DNA of 64,000 bases from Siphonodentalium dalli. Lineage: Eukaryota > Mollusca > Scaphopoda > Gadilida > Siphonodentaliidae. Below, piece by piece: positions 56,901 through 64,000 of the stretch (within the stretch, counting starts at the first letter, position 1; each line of letters opens with the position of its first letter). Where the stretch lies: contig CP136066.1 in the NCBI GenBank assembly GCA_032622095.1, positions 207,474,978 through 207,538,977 of the forward strand. The letters run 5' to 3'. Made by a program: the position numbers and the translations under genes. The notes beneath the pieces are model-generated. The model saw only the letters and a program-made list of their open reading frames with translations. It was not told the DNA's origin and did not search any database.

Positions 56901-59900
56901 TCTTAGAATTTCCTTCTGAATTGACCAGATTACTGCAAAATTGTGTTTCAACATGAGCTTGCATTACAAATATTAAGCTACAATGACTAACAACGTCATT
57001 GACTTATTTATAGTTAAAAATGCCCAATTTCTTCACACTAATATCACATTTTGCTTTGATTACATTCATCAACAGGGAAGAAACGCCAAAGCCCACAGTT
57101 GCTTTAGAATACACATTTGGCCGAAGAGCAAAGGGACACAATATAGTAAGTTCATACATTGATCTATTTGCTTCTCGTGTTAATAGGTGTAGCGAGCACA
57201 CCTGATAAGTTTTTTAAATGGCCATCTGGGAGATTTTTTGCAGGAGGGACCACCTCCAATGTGCGACCGGATTTCCTGTTCACCATCTGATTCATTCTAT
57301 TCTATATATCACCTTCAATGGGTGGTCACCTGTTAAACGCGACTGTGACCACCTCATTTTCGATTCAAAACACAAATTTCCATCTGTGTTGAGATACCAC
57401 CACCATTTAGTAAAGAGAAAGAAGCAGACACTTTGTTTAAACTAAGTAAATATACTCAGAATTCCACCAGATTCAGCCGGATATGCGTGAAACCGAATGT
57501 ACAAAATCAGAATAAACTACAAAATGGACTCCTCTTACAGTTTAACCCCCAAAAGAAATGGACACATTCTACCATTTATTAACAAATTTTCAGAAGCAGA
57601 AACTTAAGTAAAATAAGTAAAAATGAACCAGAGTTACGTAGGTTACAAATGTACCCGTTTTACAGTGAAAAAGTTGTTTAGTGCCGATGTGTGTACTCAG
57701 TTTATCTGTTGACTTGCGTGGCTCTACATGTCACATGTGGGAGAAATGGGTTGTTTTCCGTATTTTGAAGGTTTTTGCTATGGCAATCAAGGATTCTCAC
57801 TAACAATCCATGAAACTTAACAGCTCTGATAGCCAGTGGCTTGCATTGGACCAAAATTTCTTGCAAAATATAACACACTTTTCGGCAGTTTGCCAGAAAA
57901 GAGCCCCAACACAAAGAACATGATTTTAATTATATTAATATACATGTAATATACTATATTTATAAAACAAAATTTGACCCTATTGAATGATCTTTGAAAG
58001 CTATTTTGAACGGATTAGTAAGCCGAACTCATATAGAAAAAAATCAATGCTTTGAGAGGCGATAGGCCTGTGAAATTTCAGGAGGATTTTATTTTTTTTA
58101 TTTTCGTCCAAAATATAATGATATTTTGTGGCAGTTTGATGAAATTAATGACTAAAACAGTTATATAACATTTTCTACACAATTTTAAAACTCCTTTAAA
58201 TCTGTTGACTTACAAGAATTTGTTTTTTTTATCATATGATTGTTTATGTTGTCTTCATTTAAGGCCAAGGATGTAGGACATATATGGGAACTGGGAGGCG
58301 GCACCTGGTTGTCAAAATTGATGGACATTCCTCTCAACCCAGATACAATAATGTAAGTTATTTCTGTCAATAGGCCTGATTGCAAGCAAGTCTGAGTTTT
58401 GTTTGTCTGTTATTTGCAGAATGAGGTCCCCAGAGGGTGGATTTAGTGATGCTATCCCACATAGCGGGCTAGCATCACTAAATTCACACTCTGGGAATCT
58501 CATTCGGCATGGCCTCATCTGCTATGGGAGACATTGACTCAGATTGAAGTTCCCAAATGGTGAATATTGTGATGTACACCCATTGGGAACCTCGATTATA
58601 CAATGTGTCATCTGCCAATTTGGGGATATGGAGAAACCAAAGTAAAACAGAATTAGAATTAATGTGAAGAAGTTTCTATAGTAATTTGATAATAAAGAAA
58701 CTTTCCAGATAAGATGAGGACCAAGCAGAATGAGGTCCCCAGAGGGTGATTTTGGTGATGCTAGCCTGCAAATGACAGGCACACTAAACTCAGGCTTGAT
58801 TGCAAGCAAATGTTTTCCAGACTCTGGTCCCACGTAATATGGCCACCATGAACACCAACCGTTCGACCTTTACTTGCAACGGTTAGCTTGGTCACATTAA
58901 AAAAACACAGATCATATTTAAAATAACCGACAAGCCATAACCCTCCAGGGAAAGATGAAAAAGGGCCCACCCCATAAAATCTCCCCAAATTCTTAACAAA
59001 TTTCCATGTTACAATCAGAATGACAGATTGAGATGTCCCTCAACTCAAATCAAGCTTGAAAATTTAACTTCCTTCTGGCTGCACATCTCATACTTGTCTG
59101 GTTAGGGCTCTATTACAATGGTATTCTACAGTAATGCCCTAAATAATCAACTCCTTAACCCTTTACCCAACAAACCGGCCAAAACCGGCCAAATAAAGCT
59201 TCAACAGCCTAAAATATCTTCGGTCTGTCTCGATAGAACCATACAAATATGGATATCATTGGAACCGGCTCCTTGACCACATTGTGATAGTTACAGTTAT
59301 GCCCTGTGCCAATGCATTCTCTTATATATGCGAGTCGACCATAGGTCGCCTCGCATATATAAGAGAATGCATTGGCCTAAAAAAACACTTTTTACCATTT
59401 TTTCTTACATTCTTTAACAATTTTATAATTTTTAATGTGTTAAGCCAATGCATTCTCTTATATATGCGAGGCGACCTATGGTCGACTCGCATATATAAGA
59501 GAATGCATTGGCACAGGGCCCTTCTGTTGGGTAAAGGGTTAACCACAGCAGAATTATGGGTAATTTTTCAAGATTTAGTCGGAAATATGACATATTTCTG
59601 ACTAAATCCTGAAAAATTACCCATAATTCTGCTGTGGTTAAGGAGTCGATTATTTATGGCATTACTGTGTAATAATGAACTTTTCTGTCTGTTGTAGGAA
59701 TTGCACATTGTGCATTATGGTTGACCTCTCCAAACCCACAGAGATGTGGTTCACCTTAGAATCTCTCATACAGTCAGCTCGAGCTCGTATAGAAACTGTC
59801 ATACTGGAGATGAAGTCATCTGACCCGCAGATTAGAGATACGTTGAGGAATCGAGTTTGGGATAGACTTGGACCAGATCACGATGTGAGTTTACATTTCT

Positions 59901-62349
59901 AATGGTGTAGTTTGTCTAATACATGTAGTCTCATATTCTATTTATTATTTTCTATTGATATAAATCTTGTTGAATTATTTATAGGGATAGGTGTTGAGAC
60001 AAAGAAACATGCATTTTGTGATAAAAGCATATAAGTACCATTTGGAGCCTCGTTTAAAGGCCCACTTAATTTTCAAATGCAGATGTAGACACAACATATT
60101 CCATATTATATACCACTTGGAATAGGAACCAAAAATATATATATTCCACCGGAATACGGAACAGCTGTGGCCTAGGTGTGTCCACCAAGTTATAGAGATT
60201 CATCCCCCCCCTGTTGTTAACCCAGAATGCATCAGAATTCAAACTAAAAGATAGTTATTCCCCTTCCATTGAGAATAATAGACTTTACAGTATAGTCCGG
60301 ATCAAAATTAAGCACAGAACACACCTCAGTACCTCGACAAAAACAACATGTTCCCAGTTTATTCGACTGAATCAGTTGATAATACAATGTTTTGAAGCTT
60401 CCCTTTTCAAATGGTATATAATATGGAATATGTTGTATATAATGTGATATGGTGATTCGATAATTAAGTGGGCCTTTAAGTCCCATGTTTTGTTTTAGTT
60501 AGAAAAAATAATAAGTGAATCCAGACCCAGATAAGACCCTTCCAATATGTATTCTCATTATATCTGTTCAACATTTTGGTAAAAAGATGATATTTTACAT
60601 ATGTATATATAAGCCTTAGGTATAGCCCCCCCCCCCCCCCCCCCCCCCCCCAGAAGGTTTGAATCTTTGATGTTTTTTCTCCAATAAAATGTAATTATAT
60701 TGGCATAGAGCTGTAAAAAGCTATTAGTAACCATTAGGCATATGTCTTGGAAGTGTGTGAGGTGTAGGGCAGTTTCAAACACCTTGAAAAGTTATATTTG
60801 CGTGAAATGTGTGATATGATATACAAGATCATCATGGTTATCATGGCAATATACAGGAAACAATTTATTAAATAATACGTTTCGTCCAGCAAAATTATTG
60901 ATATTCAGATGAGAACCTTGCAGCAGAGTGTTTCATATCGTTCTAAGACTGTAATATATACCCTTGATCTTAGATTTATAGTCTATCGTTTTAAGTCTTC
61001 ATCTTGACTCATGTCTTCATAGGAAGCATGTGTTTGCTTTGTATATATCATAGAATATTCATACATTAGTTGTAAGCATACCACTATGAAATTATGATTT
61101 TTATGAATGAATACCACTGAACAGATTTTCATTTTAATGACCAACAATGTTTGAACAAGCTTATAAGCAAAACAGATATAAAAGTATCTGGTATTATATT
61201 CATCTTTCAGGATAAGAATATGATGGACCCGTTTCTCATACCTCTGGTCATAATCGGAGGCAAATATGATATGTTCCAGGTAAGTCCTGAGTTAAAGTGA
61301 ATATAATCTTCAAGCTTTAAATTATATCCCGTAAGGCCATATCAAAATAATAGTTTGTTTCTCAGGGATTTTTTTTTCAAAGTGATGAGGGAGGCAGATA
61401 TTTGTATTTATTATTTATTTGAAATTTTTGTTGTTAGGAGGCAGGTGTTTATATATATGGCAACAGTTTTGGCAACTGGGAATGTTGGGCCAGCACGAAC
61501 CCTGGTAATACCCAACTCACCAGACAACAAACAGCAGTAAGACAGTCTACTTGGTGAAGGATTCCAGCCAGCTCTGATAAGCGCTATGTTTCACAATTTT
61601 ATGAAAGCCGAACAAGCAAAAATTGCAACATTTTTGTGTGAGAAGTATTGCCTTATACTAAAGAGTAATTGAAGGAAGGAAAAGAAAACTTTCTGCCATA
61701 AAATTGTAGAATAATTTTCTCTTTTTGTCAACCTATTTGGGCTTATTTAGTAATATTGAACATACACTTTTTGCCTGCGTGGAAATCATTCTGGTAGTGT
61801 GATTTATGGTAGATTCTTGCCAGGAGTAGCCATCTTTAACCTTGGTTACTCATCATGTTGGTTAACTCTTTCATGGCGGCAGATGCACTGGTGCAGCATT
61901 AAAGATCCTGTGCCAGTGTTTTCTCTTATATGCGAGTCTTCCATAGGGAACCTCACATATACAAGAGAATGTATTATTGTCTTACAAGGTCAAGGTAAAT
62001 ATAGTAAGGCCAATGTATTCTCTTATATATGCCAGGCTCCCTATGAAAGACTCGCATATATAACAGAATGCATTGGCACAGGGTTTTCGCAAAATTTCAG
62101 GAAGCTGCAGACATGGAAGGGTTAACACCACTTCTCAGTGTAATATGGTTGGTGAGTGGCGACATATTTATCCTGAGAAAAAAAGCCATATGTGGGTCTG
62201 ACATGTGTTTTATAAAAGTGTTGTTGTAACCTTGCTGTCATCTTCAATAAATCTTTATTCAACTATTACAGGAATTTGATTCTGAACAGAGGAAGGTGAT
62301 AAGTAAAACCTTGAGATTTCTAGCACACACATACGGTGCCTCGTTGCAG
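50898..62349 (+). CDS. DYNC2LI1: Dynein-2 light intermediate chain, partial gene (eight exons)
   Basis: DYNC2LI1 is the light intermediate chain of cytoplasmic dynein-2, which carries intraflagellar transport trains from ciliary tip to base. Eight exons join in a consistent reading frame with GT-AG introns: 50898-50959, 52767-52822, 54586-54620, 57076-57145, 58264-58352, 59698-59884, 61211-61279 and 62272-62349. Together they give about 215 codons, roughly the first 60 percent of the usual 350-residue protein. Landmarks in order are [10 protein letters not shown], the P-loop [64 protein letters not shown] and [19 protein letters not shown]. The initiator exon lies to the left and was not identified; C-terminal exons lie beyond the window. 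Introns 1 to 3 and 5 to 7 contain MITEs. KIFBP diverges on the left. Confidence 0.93.
51629..51961. mobile_element. hAT-like MITE (CAAGCCTG family), left-truncated, rearranged
   Basis: Family interior from GAAGTTGGTGATGTTCACCC to the right end GCTATTTGCAGGCTTG. The segment TTAGCATCACTAAATTCACC is repeated at about 51805 and 51893, indicating an internal duplication. Lies in DYNC2LI1 intron 1. Confidence 0.75.
52079..52633. mobile_element. mariner/Tc1-like MITE split by a piggyBac-like MITE, composite 1
   Basis: The outer element begins CAGTAATGCCCTAAATAATC after TA (52077-52078) and ends TTTAGGGCATTACTG before TA (52634-52635). It is interrupted at ACTCC-TTAA-CCACAG by a family A element whose insertion duplicated TTAA (52105-52108 and 52494-52497). 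Removing the insert restores the sequence of uninterrupted copies. The composite lies in the intron before the exon at 52767. Confidence 0.92.
52109..52493. mobile_element. piggyBac-like MITE, family A, nested copy 2
   Basis: CCCTTTACCCAACAAACCGG to CTGTTGGGTAAAGGG with TTAA on both sides. It contains two opposed hairpins like the 14.5-kb copy. The target is inside the mariner-like MITE. Confidence 0.92.
52767..52822 (+). CDS. DYNC2LI1: DYNC2LI1 exon (first half of P-loop)
   Basis: Acceptor TTCTTTTCCAG, donor GTAAGT. The exon reads [11 protein letters not shown] at its end, so the Walker A motif G-x4-GKT is split by the following intron between S and G. It ends in phase 0. Confidence 0.88.
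52839..53100. mobile_element. TTAA-start element with strong hairpin
   Basis: TTAA (52835-52838) is followed by AGGGGCACTGTACACTAAAT, a typical TTAA-MITE start, only 16 bases past the exon donor. At 52922-53092 long arms pair: CCATGGATTAGTG, GAACAGTGCAAACAACATGG and TAATTATAAT against ATTATAATTACCATGTTG, GCGCTGTTC and CATCCATGG. The matching right terminus was not found. Confidence 0.6.
53106..53555. mobile_element. TA-flanked inverted-repeat MITE
   Basis: TA (53104-53105), CAGAGTCTAAA at the left, TTTAGACTCTG at the right, TA (53556-53557). The repeat is short (11 bp) but exact. No coding frame. It lies in DYNC2LI1 intron 2 directly after the preceding element. Confidence 0.6.
53685..54300. 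other. Intron 2 remainder with AATCGAAT-rich patches
   Basis: TTTCGAATCGAATCATTG at about 53736 and AATAAAATCGAATCGGATGA at about 54208 resemble hAT subterminal sequence. ATCGATTTGCATGGCCCTAT is duplicated at about 54253 and 54288. No transposon boundary could be fixed. Confidence 0.4.
54586..54620 (+). CDS. DYNC2LI1: DYNC2LI1 exon (second half of P-loop)
   Basis: A 35-bp micro-exon between TCAATTTCAG and GTAAGT, reading [11 protein letters not shown]. It completes the Walker A motif. Ends with two bases of a split arginine codon completed by the next exon. Confidence 0.88.
54642..54847. mobile_element. piggyBac-like MITE, family B, in intron 3
   Basis: TTAA (54638-54641), CCCTTCCATACCTGGAGCTT, hairpin arms with AATGCATTCTCTTATATATG, then GCACCAGCTCAGCTCCCTTC (the satellite-like right end) and GGAAAGAG before TTGA, one base off TTAA. 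It starts 21 bases after an exon donor. Confidence 0.8.
54848..55934. other. DYNC2LI1 intron 3, unassigned part
   Basis: No element or exon supported. At 55897 TTAACCCTCTCTATACTAAA marks a possible TTAA-MITE start related to sequence at 32157. Confidence 0.4.
55935..56035. repeat. Palindrome related to the 30-32 kb duplicated segment
   Basis: GGAAATGTTCAGATAATAAG and AACGG pair with CCGTT and CTTATTATCTGAACATTTCC. The string TGGGAAATGTTCAGATAATA-type sequence also ends both copies of the 430-bp duplication near 30.96 and 32.32 kb. Confidence 0.75.
56544..56896. mobile_element. hAT-like MITE (CAAGCCTG family), in intron 3
   Basis: CAAGCCTGCAAATAGTGTGT to CACACTGTTTGCAGGCTTA; flanks GTCTTCTT (56536-56543) and GTCGTCTT (56897-56904) agree at 7 of 8 bases. 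Non-coding. Confidence 0.85.
57076..57145 (+). CDS. DYNC2LI1: DYNC2LI1 exon ([12 protein letters not shown])
   Basis: Acceptor TTCATCAACAG, donor GTAAGT. Reads [20 protein letters not shown] and then HNI, a highly conserved block just after the P-loop in this family. Ends in phase 0. Confidence 0.93.
57146..58263. other. DYNC2LI1 intron 4
   Basis: No transposon end was recognised in this 1.1-kb intron, unlike the other introns. AT-rich. Confidence 0.5.
58264..58352 (+). CDS. DYNC2LI1: DYNC2LI1 exon (WELGGGTW)
   Basis: Acceptor GTCTTCATTTAAG, donor GTAAGT. Reads [20 protein letters not shown] and then DIPLNPDTI. The WELGGG segment corresponds to the second nucleotide-contact region of these GTPase-like chains. 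Two bases of the last codon carry into the next exon. Confidence 0.92.
58387..58798. mobile_element. hAT-like MITE (CAAGCCTG family), in intron 5
   Basis: CAAGTCTGAGTTTTG to ACACTAAACTCAGGCTTG with a perfect 8-bp duplication ATTGCAAG at 58379-58386 and 58799-58806. It begins 34 bases after an exon donor. Confidence 0.9.
59129..59667. mobile_element. mariner/Tc1-like MITE split by a piggyBac-like MITE, composite 2
   Basis: CAGTAATGCCCTAAATAATC after TA (59127-59128) to TTTATGGCATTACTG at 59667. A family A element interrupts it at exactly the same TTAA (59155-59158 and 59539-59542) as in composite 1. The right end is 30 bases before the exon at 59698. Confidence 0.9.
59159..59538. mobile_element. 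piggyBac-like MITE, family A, nested copy 3
   Basis: CCCTTTACCCAACAAACCGG to CTGTTGGGTAAAGGG, with two hairpins. It is nearly identical to copy 2, lacking a few bases in the spacer after GCATTGGCCTAAAA. Confidence 0.92.
59698..59884 (+). CDS. DYNC2LI1: DYNC2LI1 exon (VDLSKP)
   Basis: Acceptor GTCTGTTGTAG, donor GTGAGT. Reads [17 protein letters not shown] then a helical region ending [14 protein letters not shown]. The exon is 187 bases, the largest found. Ends in phase 0. Confidence 0.93.
60058..60475. mobile_element. piggyBac-like MITE, family C, copy 2
   Basis: TTAA (60054-60057), AGGCCCACTTAATTTTC at the left, GATAATTAAGTGGGCCT at the right, TTAA (60476-60479). It shares ATTATATACCAYTTG with copy 1. 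Lies in intron 6. Confidence 0.85.
60628..60650. repeat. Poly-C tract
   Basis: About 22 consecutive C in DYNC2LI1 intron 6. Likely length-variable. Confidence 0.95.
61211..61279 (+). CDS. DYNC2LI1: DYNC2LI1 exon (VIIGGKYD)
   Basis: Acceptor TCATCTTTCAG, donor GTAAGT. Reads [20 protein letters not shown] and then MFQ. The IGGKYD block replaces the guanine-specificity motif region of small GTPases. In phase at both ends. Confidence 0.92.
61866..62121. mobile_element. piggyBac-like MITE, family B, complete, in intron 7
   Basis: TTAA (61862-61865) and CTCTTTCATGGCGGCAGATG at the left; CTGCAGACATGGAAGGG and TTAA (62122-62125) at the right. The left portion carries CACTGGTGCAGCATTAAAGA, the complement of the satellite's TTTAATGCTGCACCAG. 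It confirms that this satellite segment belongs to the MITE end. Confidence 0.85.
62272..62349 (+). CDS. DYNC2LI1: DYNC2LI1 exon ([14 protein letters not shown])
   Basis: Acceptor CAACTATTACAG, donor GTGAGT. Reads [20 protein letters not shown] and then YGASLQ. It is the last exon recognised; the C-terminal third of the protein should lie to the right of the window. Confidence 0.93.
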
Positions 62350-62777
62350 GTGAGTTCTAATATGATAATATGCAATGTATTTAAGTCCTGTTTTATATGT
62401 TGCGCCAAACGTAATCGTATATTTCGAACAATTTTAGCATTTCTGATACAAAATGCTATTTGCTATAATCATTTCCCATGGGAAGTTGACGAAAATACGC
62501 CGTGATAGTGTCCTCTGACAATGAGCTATAAACTGGCCCTCGTTGTGTCTTTATTTATACTTCTATTCTATATATACAGTGCATGGATCTCGGAAACGCT
62601 TTCGTTGTTTTCAAAATCTCCCTTGAACCTTCATATATATCTCGATCTGCAATATATTTATTCCCAAATTCCATGAAACGTCCTTTGTCAGTCAATACAT
62701 GCATCTCCCCATAGTACCGTACCATTGCATTCAATGTGTATTGACAACAACCAAGAGTCAACATATCTGTGGCACGA

Positions 62778-62953
62778 TGCTGTTTATATGATGTGCCAGT
62801 CACGGGTCGTGCTAGGATGGCTCCAAAGATGACTTAATGATGCCAAAAACTTCATTTTGTGCATGCTCTCTACCAAAGAGGTCCTAAATGGGGAGTGACT
62901 TTCCATGAATCATCTTAGCACGACCCGTGTTTAGCATGTCATATAAAACAGCC
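62778..62953. repeat. Inverted repeat with CACGGGTCGTGCTA arms
   Basis: TGCTGTTTATATGATGTG and CACGGGTCGTGCTAGGA pair with TCTTAGCACGACCCGTG and CATGTCATATAAAACAGC; the loop is about 90 bases. A MITE-like hairpin with no clear target duplication. Confidence 0.65.
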
Positions 62954-63677
62954 TTGAGCCACTGGCAGGTAGCACATCGGCACCAGACGTGTAGCACGTC
63001 GGATCATGTCAGAGAAATTCTGACAAGCCAGTTGACATTGCTCCAGTCGCGATATCTTGAATTTTGTCATTTTCACACTAATTCGGCTAGCATGACTAAT
63101 GTCTGGCTCAACGTATCAAACAACCCTGGTATGATGTCAAACATACCTGGATTTAACCACCTGACATCGCCACATCGTAAATTATCCTGTGTAAAACAGC
63201 CTAATTTCAGTTTGTTTCTATTTGAATCTGACATTATGTCTGATAGTATTTTTGTGAGTTATTTGCCAGGAATATGGTTACTAAGTTGATTGGCAAGCTT
63301 AACATGGATAATGAACTTGGAAAATAAACCAAAAAATGTAATTCGAGACAGTTGAGAATAGGAAAACTAATTAACTTATTTTGTTACAAAGACTGGAAAA
63401 ATACTAAAATAAATCATCACTAAAATAAATCAAACATTGATGTCCGGAAATGTTTCTATCATTTAATTTAAATGTTATTTAGAATTTCTTAATCACATCC
63501 GCGGGTTAGTTTTAGGGACTATTTTTAGAACAGAAATACAATTTGCCGTGATTGAAAAAGTTAACAAGATAGAGATCTCCTTCTTGGTACATTTGCTGTA
63601 CTCTGAACTTTTTCTTACAATCAAAATAAACCACTTTATTATGTGTTTATAGACAAATAATATACCAAACCTTCAGT
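62954..63677. other. Gene-free stretch downstream of the last exon
   Basis: I looked for the next DYNC2LI1 exon and did not find one. A 120-codon frame at 62927-63289 has no recognisable motif and partly overlaps the inverted repeat. Confidence 0.4.
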
Positions 63678-63681
63678 TTAA

Positions 63682-63917
63682 CCCTTTGAGTGCCAGGTCG
63701 ATTTTTGTATCAACCCATATACCCTGTGCCAATGCATTCTCTTATATATGCGAGTCGACCATAGGTCGCCTCGCATATATAAGAGAATGCATTGGCCTAA
63801 CAATTTTTTTTTTTTTTTTTTTTTTTTTTACAATTTTAATAATTTATTCTTATATTCTTTAATAGACTTATTTTGTAGGTTTAGGGCCGATGAGATCGGC
63901 CCCTGGCACACAAAGGG
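63682..63917. mobile_element. piggyBac-like MITE, family F
   Basis: TTAA (63678-63681), CCCTTTGAGTGCCAGG at the left, CCTGGCACACAAAGGG at the right, TTAA (63918-63921). It contains one copy of the same hairpin found twice in family A (CCAATGCATTCTCTTATATA ... GCATTGGCCTAA), followed by a poly-T run (63806-63829). GGGCCGATGAGATCGGCCC near the right end is a second small palindrome. Confidence 0.88.
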
Positions 63918-64000
63918 TTAATCTCTATTTTATTCACAAAATAGCTATTTGTAGTCTTGAAATCAGGATTTATAATAATTATGTTGTTGTTGTTGTAATT

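Noticed and set aside
52317..59601. Similar 75-105-codon frames with peptides such as [20 protein letters not shown]
   Set aside because: These translate the MITE hairpin arms (TCTCTTATATATGCGAGG) and appear wherever the hairpin occurs.
62927..63289. Frame that might be the next DYNC2LI1 exon
   Set aside because: Residues do not match the family's segment after YGASL, and the frame starts inside an inverted repeat.

Overview
The window looks like animal nuclear DNA, most likely from a marine invertebrate; a lophotrochozoan such as a mollusc is my guess. It is AT-rich and gene-poor, has GT-AG introns, and is packed with short palindromic transposons, minisatellites and diverged tandem repeats. 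There are no operons, CRISPR arrays, rRNA genes or prokaryotic signals. The phylum is inferred from repeat style (GGAC-rich repeat ends, numerous MITEs) and from two conserved animal genes.

Two genes can be supported. On the minus strand at 43075-44829 is a full-length, uninterrupted coding sequence for KIF1-binding protein (KIFBP/KBP), a kinesin regulator. On the plus strand, from 50898 to 62349 and running off the right edge, are eight exons of DYNC2LI1, the light intermediate chain of the dynein-2 motor that drives retrograde intraflagellar transport. The two genes diverge, with about 6 kb between KIFBP and the first DYNC2LI1 exon found. Both act on microtubule motors, but the window gives no proof of shared regulation.

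Layout. 1-5.1 kb: about 34 units of a 150/153-bp satellite. 5.1-7.0 kb: hAT-like and piggyBac-like MITEs plus diverged units that look like the satellite's ancestor. 8.7-11.4 kb: a 2.6-kb non-autonomous hAT-type element with a perfect 8-bp target-site duplication. 11.8-27 kb: mostly gene-free DNA with scattered MITEs, a tRNA-like SINE head, a recurring 15-base motif (15.7-18.0 kb) and a 44-bp minisatellite (23 kb). 27.4-32.8 kb: a second recurring motif, 122-bp minisatellite arrays and a duplicated 430-bp segment. 33-36.8 kb: TTAA-flanked and TA-flanked MITEs. 37.1-40.8 kb: an alternating array of two repeat types, inverted relative to the 28-30 kb arrays. 41-42.8 kb: a diverged repeat marked by AAGATGGC, just downstream of KIFBP. 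48.8-50.1 kb: a broken LINE reverse transcriptase made of three overlapping pieces. 50.9-62.3 kb: DYNC2LI1, with MITEs in nearly every intron.

The strongest unusual signals are: (i) the satellite appears to have arisen by deletion within a tandem unit carrying a piggyBac-like MITE; (ii) one palindromic hairpin cassette sits inside MITE families with different termini; (iii) a piggyBac-like MITE lies at the same TTAA of a mariner-like MITE at two loci, both in DYNC2LI1 introns; and (iv) a motif, GTGACTGACATTACA, occurs nine times on one strand across 2.3 kb.
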